A DNA stretch of 64,000 nt from UBA8079 sp965205535 (GCA_965205535.1 CBDBHH010000005.1:124001-188000); one strand, 5' to 3'; shown: positions 36,875-46,294, counted from the first letter of the stretch. Notes: generated by a model not told the origin, from the letters alone. Numbers and translations: made by a program.

Positions 36875-37624
36875 CTATTCGGCCGTCAGACCGCCATCGA
36901 CGGCGATCACCTGCCCAGTCAGGGACGGACCGGCATCCGCGAGAAACAGCACCGCATTCGCGATTTCCTGGGCCTCGGGGAAATTCCCGGTTGGTATGCG
37001 TGCCTGCATGCGCGCACGCAGGTCGGGATCTTCGAGGAGTTTCTGACGCGATTCCGTCAGCACGGTTCCCGGTGCCACGGCGTTCACGCGGATGCCCGTC
37101 TCGGCCCACTCGATCGCCAGCATGCGTGCCATCTGGATCAGGCCACCCTTGGAGATGCCGTAGACCGAGCGACCGGCAAGTCCCGTCATGCCATGGGTGG
37201 AGGCGATGTTCGTCACCGAGCCGGGCTTTCCCTCGGCGATACAATGCTCGGCCAGGCGTGCGGCGGCGAAATAGGCGCCCTTGAGATTTATCCCGATGAC
37301 CGAATCCCACTCCTCCCAGGTGACATCCACCACCTTCTGAAGCAGCGTGCGGCCGGCGTTGTTGACCAGCGTGTCGAGCCCGCCGAGACCCGCAATAGCG
37401 GTCGCCATCCCCTCGCGGATGCTCGTCTCCGACAAAAGCTCGAGCGCCACGGGCATGGCCTTCACGCCGGCCAGATCCGGGTGGTTCATCACCTCGTCGA
37501 GAAGTCCGATTTCACGGTCTGCCAGCGCCACATCGTAGCCGGCCCGCGCCAGGGTAAGCGCCGTTTCCCGGCCCAGACCAGTCGACGCGCCCGTGACCAG
37601 GGCAGATTTGCGGCCGTCACTCAT
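36875..37624 (-). CDS. Short-chain dehydrogenase/reductase (249 aa)
   Basis: Classical SDR: coenzyme motif TGASTGLG near residue 12, NNAG near 90, the catalytic Ser of NIASTHGM, YGISKG with the Tyr and Lys, and the ending TGQVIAVDGGLTAE. ADREIG after the second strand suggests NAD preference (acidic residue). It overlaps the upstream cupin gene by 4 bp, so it is the last gene of the minus-strand operon that begins with the binding-protein gene at 44376. Substrate presumably a hydroxy or keto group of the imported compound. Confidence 0.9.
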   Translation of the reverse strand: MSDGRKSALVTGASTGLGRETALTLARAGYDVALADREIGLLDEVMNHPDLAGVKAMPVALELLSETSIREGMATAIAGLGGLDTLVNNAGRTLLQKVVDVTWEEWDSVIGINLKGAYFAAARLAEHCIAEGKPGSVTNIASTHGMTGLAGRSVYGISKGGLIQMARMLAIEWAETGIRVNAVAPGTVLTESRQKLLEDPDLRARMQARIPTGNFPEAQEIANAVLFLADAGPSLTGQVIAVDGGLTAE

Positions 37625-38160
37625 GCCGTGACTTTCAGATCGCCCATCGCATCACGCGCAAGGCCGGTCTCGGAAGCCGCGTCGGTGATGGTGGGGTGCC
37701 ATTCGACCCGCCCGGCTTCCGGGCCACCGATGATGGTGAGCAATGTGCCGGTGCCTTCTCCGACATGGCGAAACCCGCGATACACGCCCATGGGCACGCT
37801 GATCGAATCGAACGGCTGCAATGTGATCGATCGGTCACCTTCTTCCGTCGCCCAGTAGACTTCCCACGGCCCGATCAGCGGCATGAAGACCTCTTCGGTC
37901 TCATGGGAATGCAGGGCTGCACCGTTGCCGGTCTCGGCCTGGATCATGCCGAGGTTGAAGCCCTTGGCCGGCAGCGGGATATTCGGGCGGAGTTCCGGTT
38001 TGTCGGTAGCCTCGACCACGCCCATGCCGACGAGATTGATCTTGAAACGTTTGTGCCCCGGGAGACGGCTGTCGACGAAAGCCTCGTCAGAGCCCGTGAG
38101 TTCGGAAAACCGCGCCACGAAGGCTTCCATTTCCGTGACCGAAAGGTTGTTGATATCCAT
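37621..38160 (-). CDS. Cupin-domain protein (179 aa)
   Basis: The central cupin motif is AALHSHETEEVFMPLIGPW, giving two His and one Glu metal ligands, and the second motif has VYRGFRHVGEGTG with a third His. The N-terminus (SVTEMEAFVARFSELTG) is helical. It may be an isomerase, dioxygenase or binding protein. Start ATG at 38160 preceded by AGGAGA on the minus strand; overlaps the SDR gene by 4 bp, 27 bp after the PanE-like gene. Confidence 0.82.
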   Translation of the reverse strand: MDINNLSVTEMEAFVARFSELTGSDEAFVDSRLPGHKRFKINLVGMGVVEATDKPELRPNIPLPAKGFNLGMIQAETGNGAALHSHETEEVFMPLIGPWEVYWATEEGDRSITLQPFDSISVPMGVYRGFRHVGEGTGTLLTIIGGPEAGRVEWHPTITDAASETGLARDAMGDLKVTA

Positions 38161-38187
38161 CGGGTATCTCCTGATTTAGCAGTGGCA

Positions 38188-39129
38188 CTAGTCGGCGGCG
38201 GCAACTTTCTTCTCATGCACGGCGAGTCCCGCGCGCGCAGCGAGAATGATCGGCGTGTGCAGCCCGGCCGCCTGGGCCCGGTCAACCATATCGCCAATGA
38301 TGTGATCGCCCTCGGTGCGGTTGCCCGCCAGTACATCGCGCAGCATCGACGAGGCGAATTTCGAACCCTCGGTCGAGAACATCTTCTCATAGAGCGCGAT
38401 GGTCTTGTCGCTCACGGTGTGGCCCAGCGCGTCGGCCGTGGTGCGGCATTCCGCGAGCGCGGCCATCAGGAAATCATGCCCCGACGGCGTGTCGAGAATC
38501 TCGCCCACCGTACCCCGGGTCAGGGTGTTGACCGAGGACATGGCACACAGCATGGCGAACTTGTCCCACAGCACCTGCGAGATATCTTCCGACATATCGA
38601 AGTCGAATTTGACCGCGTCATTGATCGCCGCGATGGCCTCGACCCGGGTTGATGTGCCGCCGGCCATCTCGCCAAACGCAATGCGATGGAAATCACCGAA
38701 ATGGACGATGTCGCCTGTCTCCGCATCGAGCCGTGCGCCGATATAGGTCGTGCCGCCCAGCACCCGGTCGGCGCCGAAACGCGCGCTGAGCATATCGACC
38801 TGCTTCATCCCGTTCAGAACCGGCAAAATCGTGGTGTTAGGGCCCACTGCCGGCGCGATCGTCTCCATCGCGTCGTCGAGTTGGTAGGCCTTGCAGGTCA
38901 CCAGGACCACGTCGAAAGGCGTTTCAATTTCTTCGGCCGTGATCGCCTTGACCGTCGGCACATCCGCATCGTCGGAGAAATCGGACTGAATCTTGATGCC
39001 GCCCGAAAGCAGCCGGTCGCGGCGCGCCTGGCGGACCAGGAAGGTCGTGTCGACACCGCCCTCGGTCAGGCGTGCACCGAAATAGCCGCCGACCCCGCCG
39101 GCGCCGAGAACGAGAAAACGCAATCCCAT
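38188..39129 (-). CDS. 2-dehydropantoate 2-reductase (PanE/ApbA) family protein (about 313 aa)
   Basis: N-terminal NADP-binding motif FLVLGAGGVGGYFGARL, then DVVLVTCKAYQLDDA and PVLNGMKQVD, and a helical C-terminal domain with the conserved Lys in WDKFAMLC and SSMLRDVLAGNRTE. All are normal for the ApbA/PanE family. The start is put at ATG 39129, with AGGGG upstream; a GTG three codons earlier is possible. Its place in a transport-catabolism operon suggests a role on a different 2-keto acid rather than pantothenate synthesis. This is inference. Confidence 0.85.
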   Translation of the reverse strand: MGLRFLVLGAGGVGGYFGARLTEGGVDTTFLVRQARRDRLLSGGIKIQSDFSDDADVPTVKAITAEEIETPFDVVLVTCKAYQLDDAMETIAPAVGPNTTILPVLNGMKQVDMLSARFGADRVLGGTTYIGARLDAETGDIVHFGDFHRIAFGEMAGGTSTRVEAIAAINDAVKFDFDMSEDISQVLWDKFAMLCAMSSVNTLTRGTVGEILDTPSGHDFLMAALAECRTTADALGHTVSDKTIALYEKMFSTEGSKFASSMLRDVLAGNRTEGDHIIGDMVDRAQAAGLHTPIILAARAGLAVHEKKVAAAD

Positions 39130-39140
39130 AACGGACACCC

Positions 39141-40259
39141 CTAGTCGGTCAGACAGAGACCATGTTCGGGCTGGAATGTGAGCCAGACCGTCTGGTCCGG
39201 GGTCAGATTTTCGTAATGGTCAATCTGGATACCGATCTCGTGACCGCTCGCGCGGACCCGTCCTTCGAGGAAGCTGCCAAGATAGATCGTATCGATGACC
39301 TGGCCCTCGATGACATTCTTGCCATCTGACGCATCCGGTGCTTCGAGATGCAGCTGTACATCCTCCGGGCGCAGATTGAGGAAAATCTGATCACCTGTAT
39401 TGGCGCCGGGTGCGCCAGCGCCACGCAACTGGAGTGGTGCGCCACCGTTGGCCGACGGCACCTCCACTTCGCAAGTCTCGCCGCTGCGCGCGGTCAACTT
39501 GCCCTCGAGCAGGCTGGTGACGCCGATGAAGTTGGCCACGAACGAGTTGATCGGGTTGGCATAAATGTCCTCGGGATCGCCGATCTGCTGGATCACCGCC
39601 TTGTCCATCACCACCACGCGGTCGCTCATCACGAGCGCCTCGGACTGGTCATGTGTCACAAAGATCGAGGTGATCCCGACTTCCTTCTGCAGGCGCACAA
39701 TCTCGTCGCGCATCTGCTCACGCAGCTTGGCGTCGAGGTTGGAAAGCGGCTCATCGAACAGAATGACTTCCGGTTCATAGACGATCGCGCGTGCAAGCGC
39801 GACACGCTGGCGCTGGCCGCCCGACAGCTTGGTGGCAAAGCGGTCGGCCAGATGGTCGAGGCCGACCAGTTCCAGCGCCTTCATCGTCCGGGTCTTGATC
39901 TCGGAACCCGAGGCGCGCCGCACCCGCAGGCCGTAGGCGACATTGTCGAACACGGTCATGTGCGGCCACACGGCATAACTCTGGAAGACCATGCCGATGT
40001 TGCGGTGTTCCGGGAACAGATAGATGTCCTTCGCCGGGGCCACAACGGTCTCGTTGCCGATCCGGATTTCACCCTCTTCCGGCCGCTCCAGGCCGGCGAC
40101 ACAGCGCAGGGTCGTGGTCTTTCCGCAACCCGACGGCCCCAGGAGAGTGACAAACTCGCCCTGGGTGATATCCAGGTTGAAGTCCCTGACGGCGGTCTCC
40201 GGACCGTAACTCTTGTAGAGATGCTCGATCGAGACTTTGATGTCGCTGTTCGTGGTCAT
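39141..40259 (-). CDS. ABC transporter ATPase, Fe(3+)/spermidine/sulfate-type, with TOBE domain (372 aa)
   Basis: The frame stays open upstream to 40523, but the ATG at 40259 overlaps the stop of the preceding ATPase gene (ATGA) and begins normal homology (IKVSIEHLYKSYGPETAV). Walker A GPSGCGKTTT, signature LSGGQRQR, Walker B VILFDEPLSNLDAKL and H-loop VTHDQSEAL are intact. A TOBE-type C-terminal region follows (FLNLRPEDVQLH). Second of two ATPases beside a single fused permease. Confidence 0.9.
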   Translation of the reverse strand: MTTNSDIKVSIEHLYKSYGPETAVRDFNLDITQGEFVTLLGPSGCGKTTTLRCVAGLERPEEGEIRIGNETVVAPAKDIYLFPEHRNIGMVFQSYAVWPHMTVFDNVAYGLRVRRASGSEIKTRTMKALELVGLDHLADRFATKLSGGQRQRVALARAIVYEPEVILFDEPLSNLDAKLREQMRDEIVRLQKEVGITSIFVTHDQSEALVMSDRVVVMDKAVIQQIGDPEDIYANPINSFVANFIGVTSLLEGKLTARSGETCEVEVPSANGGAPLQLRGAGAPGANTGDQIFLNLRPEDVQLHLEAPDASDGKNVIEGQVIDTIYLGSFLEGRVRASGHEIGIQIDHYENLTPDQTVWLTFQPEHGLCLTD

Positions 40260-41359
40260 GGCTGCACCGCCAGAGTGTGTTCGGCATCGAAGCGCAGATG
40301 CACTTTCTCGCCAGTACGCGGATGATTGCGGGGGTGAGAGATCACCTTCCACTCGAATTCGCCCCACTTCACCCGGCAGTCGACATAACTGCCCAGGAAA
40401 ATAGCGTGGGTGCACTCGCCCGTCAGCACGCCACCGCCGCCATCGGACACGGCATGGACGTTCTCGGGCCGGACCGAAAGGACCGCGTCCTCGCCGGCCG
40501 CAATGCCAGGCGCAAGGCAGCATGGCAGCTGTACCGTCTGTCCTTCCTGGGTGACCTCGAACTTGCCGAGGCCCGGCTCGCTGACTTCCACGACCTTCCC
40601 CTTCATGAGATTGGCGACGCCGATGAAGTTGCTGACATACTCGTTGACCGGCTTCGAATAGATTTCGACGGGCCCGCCGCGTTGCTCGATCTTGCCCTTG
40701 CTCATAACGATGATCTCGTCGCTCATCACCAGCGCTTCGGACTGGTCATGGGTCACATAGATTGATGTGATGCCGACCTCGTTCTGAATACGTTTGAGCT
40801 CGACGCGCATCTGTTCGCGCAACTTGAGATCGAGGTTCGAGAGAGGTTCGTCGAAAAGCAGCAAGCTCGGGTTGGACACGATGGCTCGGGCCAGGGAGGC
40901 GCGCTGCTGCTGGCCGCCCGACAGGTTGGTCGCAAGACTATCTGCCCAATCGGTAAGCCCCACCAGCTTGAGCACATCGGCCACACGGTCATCAATGTCC
41001 GATTGGTTCCAGTCACGAATCTCGAGCGGATAGGCAACATTCTGCGCAACCGTCATATGCGGCCAGATGGCGTAACTCTGGAAGACCATCCCGATGTCGC
41101 GTTTCTCCGGCGGCAGGAACAAACCCTCCTGGGGCGACGTGAACACCGTCTCACCAACCCGGATTCGCCCGCCGTCGATCGTATGCAGACCGGCAATGCT
41201 CATCAGCGTCGTCGTTTTGCCGCAACCCGAGGGGCCCAGCAGGGTCAGGAATGCGCCCTTGGGAATACCGAAGGAAATGCCGTCCACGGCCTTATCGTCG
41301 CCGAAATACTTGACGAGATTTTCGACTTCCAGGTAGGCGCCGGATGTATCAACAGCCAT
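40256..41359 (-). CDS. ABC transporter ATPase, Fe(3+)/spermidine/sulfate-type, with TOBE domain (367 aa)
   Basis: Intact Walker A GPSGCGKTTT, signature LSGGQQQRASLARA, Walker B LLLFDEPLSNLDLKL and H-loop VTHDQSEAL, then a TOBE domain (VLSVRPENVHAV). It resembles the following ATPase but is clearly not a recent copy. Ten bases separate it from the permease stop, and it overlaps the next gene by 4 bp. Probably forms a heterodimer with its neighbour on the fused permease. Confidence 0.9.
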   Translation of the reverse strand: MAVDTSGAYLEVENLVKYFGDDKAVDGISFGIPKGAFLTLLGPSGCGKTTTLMSIAGLHTIDGGRIRVGETVFTSPQEGLFLPPEKRDIGMVFQSYAIWPHMTVAQNVAYPLEIRDWNQSDIDDRVADVLKLVGLTDWADSLATNLSGGQQQRASLARAIVSNPSLLLFDEPLSNLDLKLREQMRVELKRIQNEVGITSIYVTHDQSEALVMSDEIIVMSKGKIEQRGGPVEIYSKPVNEYVSNFIGVANLMKGKVVEVSEPGLGKFEVTQEGQTVQLPCCLAPGIAAGEDAVLSVRPENVHAVSDGGGGVLTGECTHAIFLGSYVDCRVKWGEFEWKVISHPRNHPRTGEKVHLRFDAEHTLAVQP

Positions 41360-41369
41360 GATTCTCCCC

Positions 41370-43121
41370 CTAGGCCGTCAGTGCTTCGCGTCCGGCAAAG
41401 CGCCGGAATGCATAGATTGCGATCAGCAGCAAGACCGTCTGCGCCATCGACAAGGCTGCGGTCAGCGGCTCGTTCTCGAAGTTCGTCAGATAGTAAACGC
41501 CGACCGAAAGGGTCTCGGTCCCTGTCGTGAACAGGATGATCGAGATCGACAGCTCACGCAGGAAGATGATGAACAGCAGGATCCAGCCCGCGAACAGCCC
41601 CGGTTTCAGGAGCGGTATCGTGATTCGCCACAAGGTGGTGAACCAGGACGCACCTGCCATCCGCGACGACTGATCGAGCTCTTCGGAGATCGCCAGCATG
41701 ATCGACGAGATGTTGCGCTGCCCATAGGGGAAGAACCGCGTGATGTAGGCCAGCATCAAGATCCACAAGGTCGCGTAGATCGGCGTCTGGATGTAGGTCA
41801 CCAGCACGCCCATCGCCAACACGATGCCCGGGAAGCCGATCGGCACGACCGACAGGAAATCGAGCATCCGAACACCAAAGCCTTTGGTGCGATGGATCAT
41901 GTAGGAGATGACGAGTGCCATCACCATCGCGATTGACGCGCCGCCGAAGGCCAGGATCAGTGAATTGATGATGCCGTTGGTCGCCGCCGCGATTGCGTCC
42001 GGACGCCACCAGAACAGGGTCTTCACATAGTTGATCGTGGTCAAATCCGCCCACACGATCTTGCCCGTCCACACCGGATGCAGGCTGACGATAATCAGGC
42101 AGACAATCGGCAGAACCACGGCAACCGCGATGAACATCAGGTTGTAGCCGAAGGCCACCCATTTCCAGGGGCCGAGGTCGAGCACGTTCGGGCGGAAGCC
42201 CTTGCCGGTAACCGTCGTGAAGGAGCGCGGCGCGATGTAGCGCTGCTGAATCCAGATCAGGAACACCGTGATGATACCCAGCGCCATGCTCATGGCGGCG
42301 CCCAGGAAGTGGTTGGCGTCATCGCCGACCGCCTTCGAGAAAATCTGGGTCGTCAGGGTTTCCCAGCCATAGGGCGCCGACAGCTTGAACGGCACGCCGA
42401 ATTCACCGGCGCTGGTCACGAACACGATGATCGCACCCGACAGGATGCCCGGCATCACCAGCGGCAGGGTGACGGTCATGGTCGTGCGCACGAGGCCGGC
42501 GCCGGTCGTCCGCGCGCTGTCTTCCAGCGAGGGATCCATGCGTCTTAGCGAGCCGACCACAAAGAGATAGACAAGGGGTGCGAAGAAAATACCGGTGACC
42601 CAGATTACGCCCCAGATATTGTCGACGTTTATCAGCGCCCCTTCTATCCCGAAGATGTCGCGTGCCCAGTTGTTGAGCAGCCCGGTCTGGGGTTCGCCCA
42701 GATTGTGCCAGGCAATCGCGCCAATGAAGGGAGAGAGGAAGAACGGGATCAGGTTGTACGGCTCGAGATAATCGCGGCCGGGGCAGTTGGTGCGGGCGTT
42801 GATCCAGGCCAGCGACACACCCAGAAAGGTGGCCAATATGGTCGAGCCCGAGGAAATTATCAGCGTGTTGAGAAACGCCTTCGGGATGATCCGGTCAGTG
42901 ACCATTTCGACATAGTTGCCGAAGCCCCAGGTCGTGTCCCAACCCAACGGGTCGAGCACCTTGAAGCTGGAGACGAACAACACCGCCAGTGGCACGACCA
43001 CCGCGCCCGCGACGATAATCGCCACGACGAGGGTGATGATGTTCTCCTGCGTCAGCATGGCGCGCAGGCGGTTGTTGGTGCGGGAACGCTCGCGTGTCGG
43101 CGAGAGGGTTTCCGTGGTCAT
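41370..43121 (-). CDS. ABC transporter permease, two permease domains fused (583 aa)
   Basis: Two sets of about six helices, each with its own ATPase-docking loop: LRRMDPSLEDSARTTGAG in the first half (about 190-210) and AISEELDQSSRMAGAS in the second (about 490-510). This is the FbpB/AfuB arrangement in iron, thiamine and 2-aminoethylphosphonate importers. The protein begins with a cytoplasmic basic segment (RERSRTNNRLRAML) before helix 1. It is separated from the binding-protein gene by a strong terminator-like hairpin and from the ATPase gene by 10 bp. Confidence 0.9.
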   Translation of the reverse strand: MTTETLSPTRERSRTNNRLRAMLTQENIITLVVAIIVAGAVVVPLAVLFVSSFKVLDPLGWDTTWGFGNYVEMVTDRIIPKAFLNTLIISSGSTILATFLGVSLAWINARTNCPGRDYLEPYNLIPFFLSPFIGAIAWHNLGEPQTGLLNNWARDIFGIEGALINVDNIWGVIWVTGIFFAPLVYLFVVGSLRRMDPSLEDSARTTGAGLVRTTMTVTLPLVMPGILSGAIIVFVTSAGEFGVPFKLSAPYGWETLTTQIFSKAVGDDANHFLGAAMSMALGIITVFLIWIQQRYIAPRSFTTVTGKGFRPNVLDLGPWKWVAFGYNLMFIAVAVVLPIVCLIIVSLHPVWTGKIVWADLTTINYVKTLFWWRPDAIAAATNGIINSLILAFGGASIAMVMALVISYMIHRTKGFGVRMLDFLSVVPIGFPGIVLAMGVLVTYIQTPIYATLWILMLAYITRFFPYGQRNISSIMLAISEELDQSSRMAGASWFTTLWRITIPLLKPGLFAGWILLFIIFLRELSISIILFTTGTETLSVGVYYLTNFENEPLTAALSMAQTVLLLIAIYAFRRFAGREALTA

Positions 43122-43195
43122 CGCAAATCCACCGGATCAAATCATGATGGGGTCACGCGACGACAATCGCCGCGCGACGGATAAGACTGCAGCTG

Positions 43196-43239
43196 AAAAG
43201 AAAAGTAATCGTGGGGTCCGGGATTGATCCGGACCCCAC
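43196..43239 (-). terminator. Hairpin with T-tract after the binding-protein gene
   Basis: On the minus strand GTGGGGTCCGG (43239-43229) pairs perfectly over 11 bp with CCGGACCCCAC (43221-43211) around a 7-base loop, followed by a T-rich stretch (43210-43196). It lies 22 bp after the binding-protein stop, so expression of the permease and later genes is probably reduced relative to the binding protein. Confidence 0.85.
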
Positions 43240-43260
43240 GACACCGTCAGACCATAGGGT

Positions 43261-44376
43261 CTAGCGGAAGTTCTCTTGCCACAGACCGCGAACCTTCTTG
43301 AACTCGCCCTGTGCGCCGACCCAGTCTTTCAGACCGATCAGCTTCACTTTGGACAGATCAAGGAGATACGGCGCGGTCGCTGCCGGCGGCGTATAGCCGT
43401 CACGCAGCGAGTAGATCGCCTCGCCCTCGACGAAGATGTCGGAGCCTTCCTTGGACATCAGGAACTCGGCGAGCAGCTTGCCGGCGTTCGGATGCGGAGC
43501 ACCCTTCAGCACGGCCATCTGGTTGCCGAGAAGAACCTGGCCTTCGGAGAAGGAACCGATCTTGAGCTTGGCCGCAAGATCCGGCGACTTCAGCACGTTC
43601 TGATACACGCGGCCCGAGAGGTTCCACATGTCGAACGGACGCTGGCACGAGATGACCATCTGCATCTTCGGCTCCGTACGGAACTCGACGATGGGATCGG
43701 TCTTCTTCAGGTCCGGCCAGAACTCGTCGAAGTTGACGGCACCCGCTTCACCCAACGCCACCACGGTGTTCGAATAGGTGAACGACTTGGTGATGTCAGA
43801 GGAGATCGTCTTGCCCGACAGGTTCGCTGCGATGGCGTCCTTGTAGGACGTGACATTGAAGTTCTCCATGCCCGGGCATGACGCGTTCCAGACCGGCTGG
43901 AAGGTGTAAGCCAGAGGCGTCACGGCGAACGGGTAGTTGGAATACTGACCCGCGGTCTCCATGGTCTTGGCGAAATCGCCCCAGTAACCGGAATCAAGCT
44001 CGGCGAACGCACCGCGCTTGGCGGCCTGATCGAAGAAGCCCGGCGCCGACACGAGGATCATATCGACGGTGAACTTGCCCGCCTGAATTTCCTGGCGAAC
44101 CTGTGCCACCGTGGCGCCCGTGCCCTTACGCAGGCTGGCGAACTTGAAGTCGTCGCCGAGGCCGTAGCGTTTCTTGAACGCCGCACCCATGCGCTGCGAC
44201 GTACGGTCGCTGAACAGCGGGTTGATGATGGTGACAGCACCCTCAGCCTTTGCACCGGCGATAAGCGCCTTTTCCTGTGCATTGAGATGGCCGTCCGCCT
44301 GAGCGACCGAACCGGCCGCGAGAAGAGCGATCGCCGAAACGGCACCCGCCCACATTGATTTACGTTGGAATTGCAT
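43261..44376 (-). CDS. ABC transporter periplasmic solute-binding protein, Fe(3+)-type family 1 fold (371 aa)
   Basis: Signal peptide SAIALLAAGSVAQA with cleavage near residue 27, then KAEGAVTIINPLFSDRTSQR and YGLGDDFKFASLRKGTG as in family 1 binding proteins, and LLAEFLMSKEGSDIFVEGE near the end. I do not see the adjacent Tyr-Tyr iron ligand pair of FbpA, and the neighbours are organic-acid enzymes, so an organic ligand seems likelier than iron. An AGAGGA ribosome-binding site precedes the ATG. First gene of the minus-strand run ending with the SDR gene. Confidence 0.88.
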   Translation of the reverse strand: MQFQRKSMWAGAVSAIALLAAGSVAQADGHLNAQEKALIAGAKAEGAVTIINPLFSDRTSQRMGAAFKKRYGLGDDFKFASLRKGTGATVAQVRQEIQAGKFTVDMILVSAPGFFDQAAKRGAFAELDSGYWGDFAKTMETAGQYSNYPFAVTPLAYTFQPVWNASCPGMENFNVTSYKDAIAANLSGKTISSDITKSFTYSNTVVALGEAGAVNFDEFWPDLKKTDPIVEFRTEPKMQMVISCQRPFDMWNLSGRVYQNVLKSPDLAAKLKIGSFSEGQVLLGNQMAVLKGAPHPNAGKLLAEFLMSKEGSDIFVEGEAIYSLRDGYTPPAATAPYLLDLSKVKLIGLKDWVGAQGEFKKVRGLWQENFR

Positions 44377-44486
44377 CGAATTCCTCTCCCTTGTCCACGT
44401 TAGTTAAGAAACCAGAGTTTTTTTCTTTTTGTGTAACGGATTTGTGAGGCTGTGGGAAGCGGATGTTGTCCGGACTTATCCCGAAC

Positions 44487-45464
44487 TCAGCCGCGGCAGC
44501 CCGAGCCGGTCACGGCGCCGGCCATCTGATCGTTCCAGAAACGATGATCCGGCGTCAGGGTCGAGAATTGCCAGCCCGTCAGCCCGCCGAACCCGGCGCC
44601 GTAGCGATCACGCAACGGACAGACGACGTCGGATACGACTATTCCGGGCGCCAGATGTCCGCTCGAGGCGTCATCGCGGAATACAGGAAGGCCGACCACG
44701 GTCTTCCTGGACGGCCAGATTGAACCCACAATTGCCGCGTAGGAGGTGACAAACGGCCGTGGCGGCTGGCCCACGATCCGCTCCGCCGCCGGCGCCTGAT
44801 AGTCAGGGTTGTTGTAGTACTGGACCATGATCCAGTCGATCGCATCGCCGGCGGCGCGCAAAACATCCAGATACGGCCCGCCATGCCAGGCCGGGTCCAG
44901 ATACGGCGCCTGCGGGGCGTGGCTGATGAGCGCATCCGCGGGCAGCTTTTCGCGCAAGGCAGCCGTCAGGGCGATGAGAAAACGCCGACCATCGAGCACA
45001 CCGGGTTTCGGCGGGCTTTCGAGCGCAGCACTGACTTCGAAATCGATATCGACACCGTCCAAACCGTGGCGCGACACGAAGGACGTGATCGCATCGGCGA
45101 GCGATTCCTCCCGGCCGACGAGCCCCGTGTAGCCATCAAGCTGCATGGCGCCGCCGCCAAACGAAATAAGCACGCGTTTGCCTTCGGCCTGGAGCTGCCC
45201 GATCACTGCCAGCGCAGGCTCGATCTTGTCAGGGATGACGAGGGACAACGGCCCCGCATCCGGCGCATCGGGTGCGACGGTGATAAAGGACAGGATCACA
45301 TGGGTGTAGGGCGTCCCGATCAGGGCTTCGGGCGGGCTTGCGTTGGAATTGTAGTAGATGACGTACCGCGGCGTACCCTCCTGAGCTGCGGCCGAGGTCG
45401 CCACCAACGTCGCCAGCAGCAATCCGGCAAACAGCATCAGTGAGACGCGAAAGCCGTTGTGCAT
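44487..45464 (-). CDS. Secreted glycoside hydrolase family 18-like protein (325 aa)
   Basis: The ATG at 45464 gives a signal peptide (LMLFAGLLLATLVATSAAA); a GTG at 45512 would extend it by 16 residues and overlap the previous gene. The (beta/alpha)8 core shows YVIYYNSN, THVILSFITV, KRVLISFGGG and the catalytic motif LDGVDIDFE with Glu143 as the acid. Then come DWIMVQYYNN and FGGLTGWQFSTL near the end. It should act on chitin-like or other N-acetylglucosamine-containing chains outside the cell. It follows an enoyl-CoA hydratase-family gene in the same direction. Confidence 0.82.
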   Translation of the reverse strand: MHNGFRVSLMLFAGLLLATLVATSAAAQEGTPRYVIYYNSNASPPEALIGTPYTHVILSFITVAPDAPDAGPLSLVIPDKIEPALAVIGQLQAEGKRVLISFGGGAMQLDGYTGLVGREESLADAITSFVSRHGLDGVDIDFEVSAALESPPKPGVLDGRRFLIALTAALREKLPADALISHAPQAPYLDPAWHGGPYLDVLRAAGDAIDWIMVQYYNNPDYQAPAAERIVGQPPRPFVTSYAAIVGSIWPSRKTVVGLPVFRDDASSGHLAPGIVVSDVVCPLRDRYGAGFGGLTGWQFSTLTPDHRFWNDQMAGAVTGSGCRG

Positions 45465-45501
45465 GACGCAACGCCGCGCGCAGGCAGCCAACGTCGCGGA
45501 T

Positions 45502-46272
45502 TTAATCACCACGCAAGCGATCCAGAATTTCGGCCTGTCGGGCTCGGGTGTCGGGGTCGGTCATATTGAGCAGCACCTGATCCTGCTCAAGGGTTGCCGT
45601 GTCGGGACCGGCGAACAGCCGGTTCACGGATTCCTTGACCATCTGCTGGGCCACCCGCGGCTTGGCCGTAATTTCCGATGCCATCGCCAATGCAGCCGCC
45701 AACGTGTCGTCACTGACCTCCTCGCACAGGCCCCAGTCCAGCGCTGTCGGGGCGTCGACCCGGCGGCACAGCCCGGCAATCAGCTTGGCGCGTGCCGGCC
45801 CGACAAGGCGGACCAGCCTCGGCAGCGTGCCCCAGGAATAGGTGATACCGAGCTCGACCTCCGGCGCGCACACCCACGCATCCGTCTGGAAAATGCGGAA
45901 GTCACACGACAACGCGAGCGAAATGCCGCCGCCGATCGCGAAGCGGTCCACCGCCGCGATTGTCAGCTGGGGCAACGCCTCCCAGGCCCGGCACATCTCC
46001 AGACCCAGGCGGATGTGACGCCGGGCTTCGACCAGGGGCAGGTCTTGTGCAAAGGAATCGGATTCGGAAAGGTCGTTGCCCGCACAGAAGGCGCCGCCGG
46101 CACCAGTGAGGATGATCGCGCCAATGTCAGTCCTCTCAGCGAGGCTCCGGGCCGTCACGGCGAGTTCCCGCTTCAGCTCGGACGACAGCGCATTTCGCTT
46201 GTGCGGCCGGTTGAGCCGTACGACCAGCGTGTCGCTGCCGGCCTCCTCGACGGTTACGACCGGGTCGGACAC
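45502..46272 (-). CDS. Enoyl-CoA hydratase/isomerase-family protein (256 aa)
   Basis: Start set at the GTG 46272, with AGGAGA seven bases upstream and where homology begins (VVRLNRPHKRNALSSEL). Crotonase-fold signatures follow: ILTGAGGAFCAGNDLSE for the CoA-binding oxyanion loop, AAVDRFAIGGGISLALSCDF, and LGITYSWGTLPRLVRLVG. The usual hydratase Glu pair is partly present (PEVELGI), so the precise reaction is uncertain. Middle gene of a minus-strand trio with the CmcJ-like oxygenase upstream (22-bp gap). Confidence 0.88.
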   Translation of the reverse strand: MSDPVVTVEEAGSDTLVVRLNRPHKRNALSSELKRELAVTARSLAERTDIGAIILTGAGGAFCAGNDLSESDSFAQDLPLVEARRHIRLGLEMCRAWEALPQLTIAAVDRFAIGGGISLALSCDFRIFQTDAWVCAPEVELGITYSWGTLPRLVRLVGPARAKLIAGLCRRVDAPTALDWGLCEEVSDDTLAAALAMASEITAKPRVAQQMVKESVNRLFAGPDTATLEQDQVLLNMTDPDTRARQAEILDRLRGD

Positions 46273-46294
46273 ATCGCTTCTCCTGGTTCGATCA

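Noticed and set aside
40260..40523. N-terminal 88-codon extension of the second ATPase
   Set aside because: It overlaps the end of the first ATPase gene in another frame; the ATG at 40259 begins homology and overlaps the previous stop by 4 bp.
43261..44376. Naming the binding protein FbpA/AfuA (iron)
   Set aside because: Fold and operon type match, but the adjacent Tyr-Tyr iron ligands are not visible and the neighbours suggest an organic substrate.
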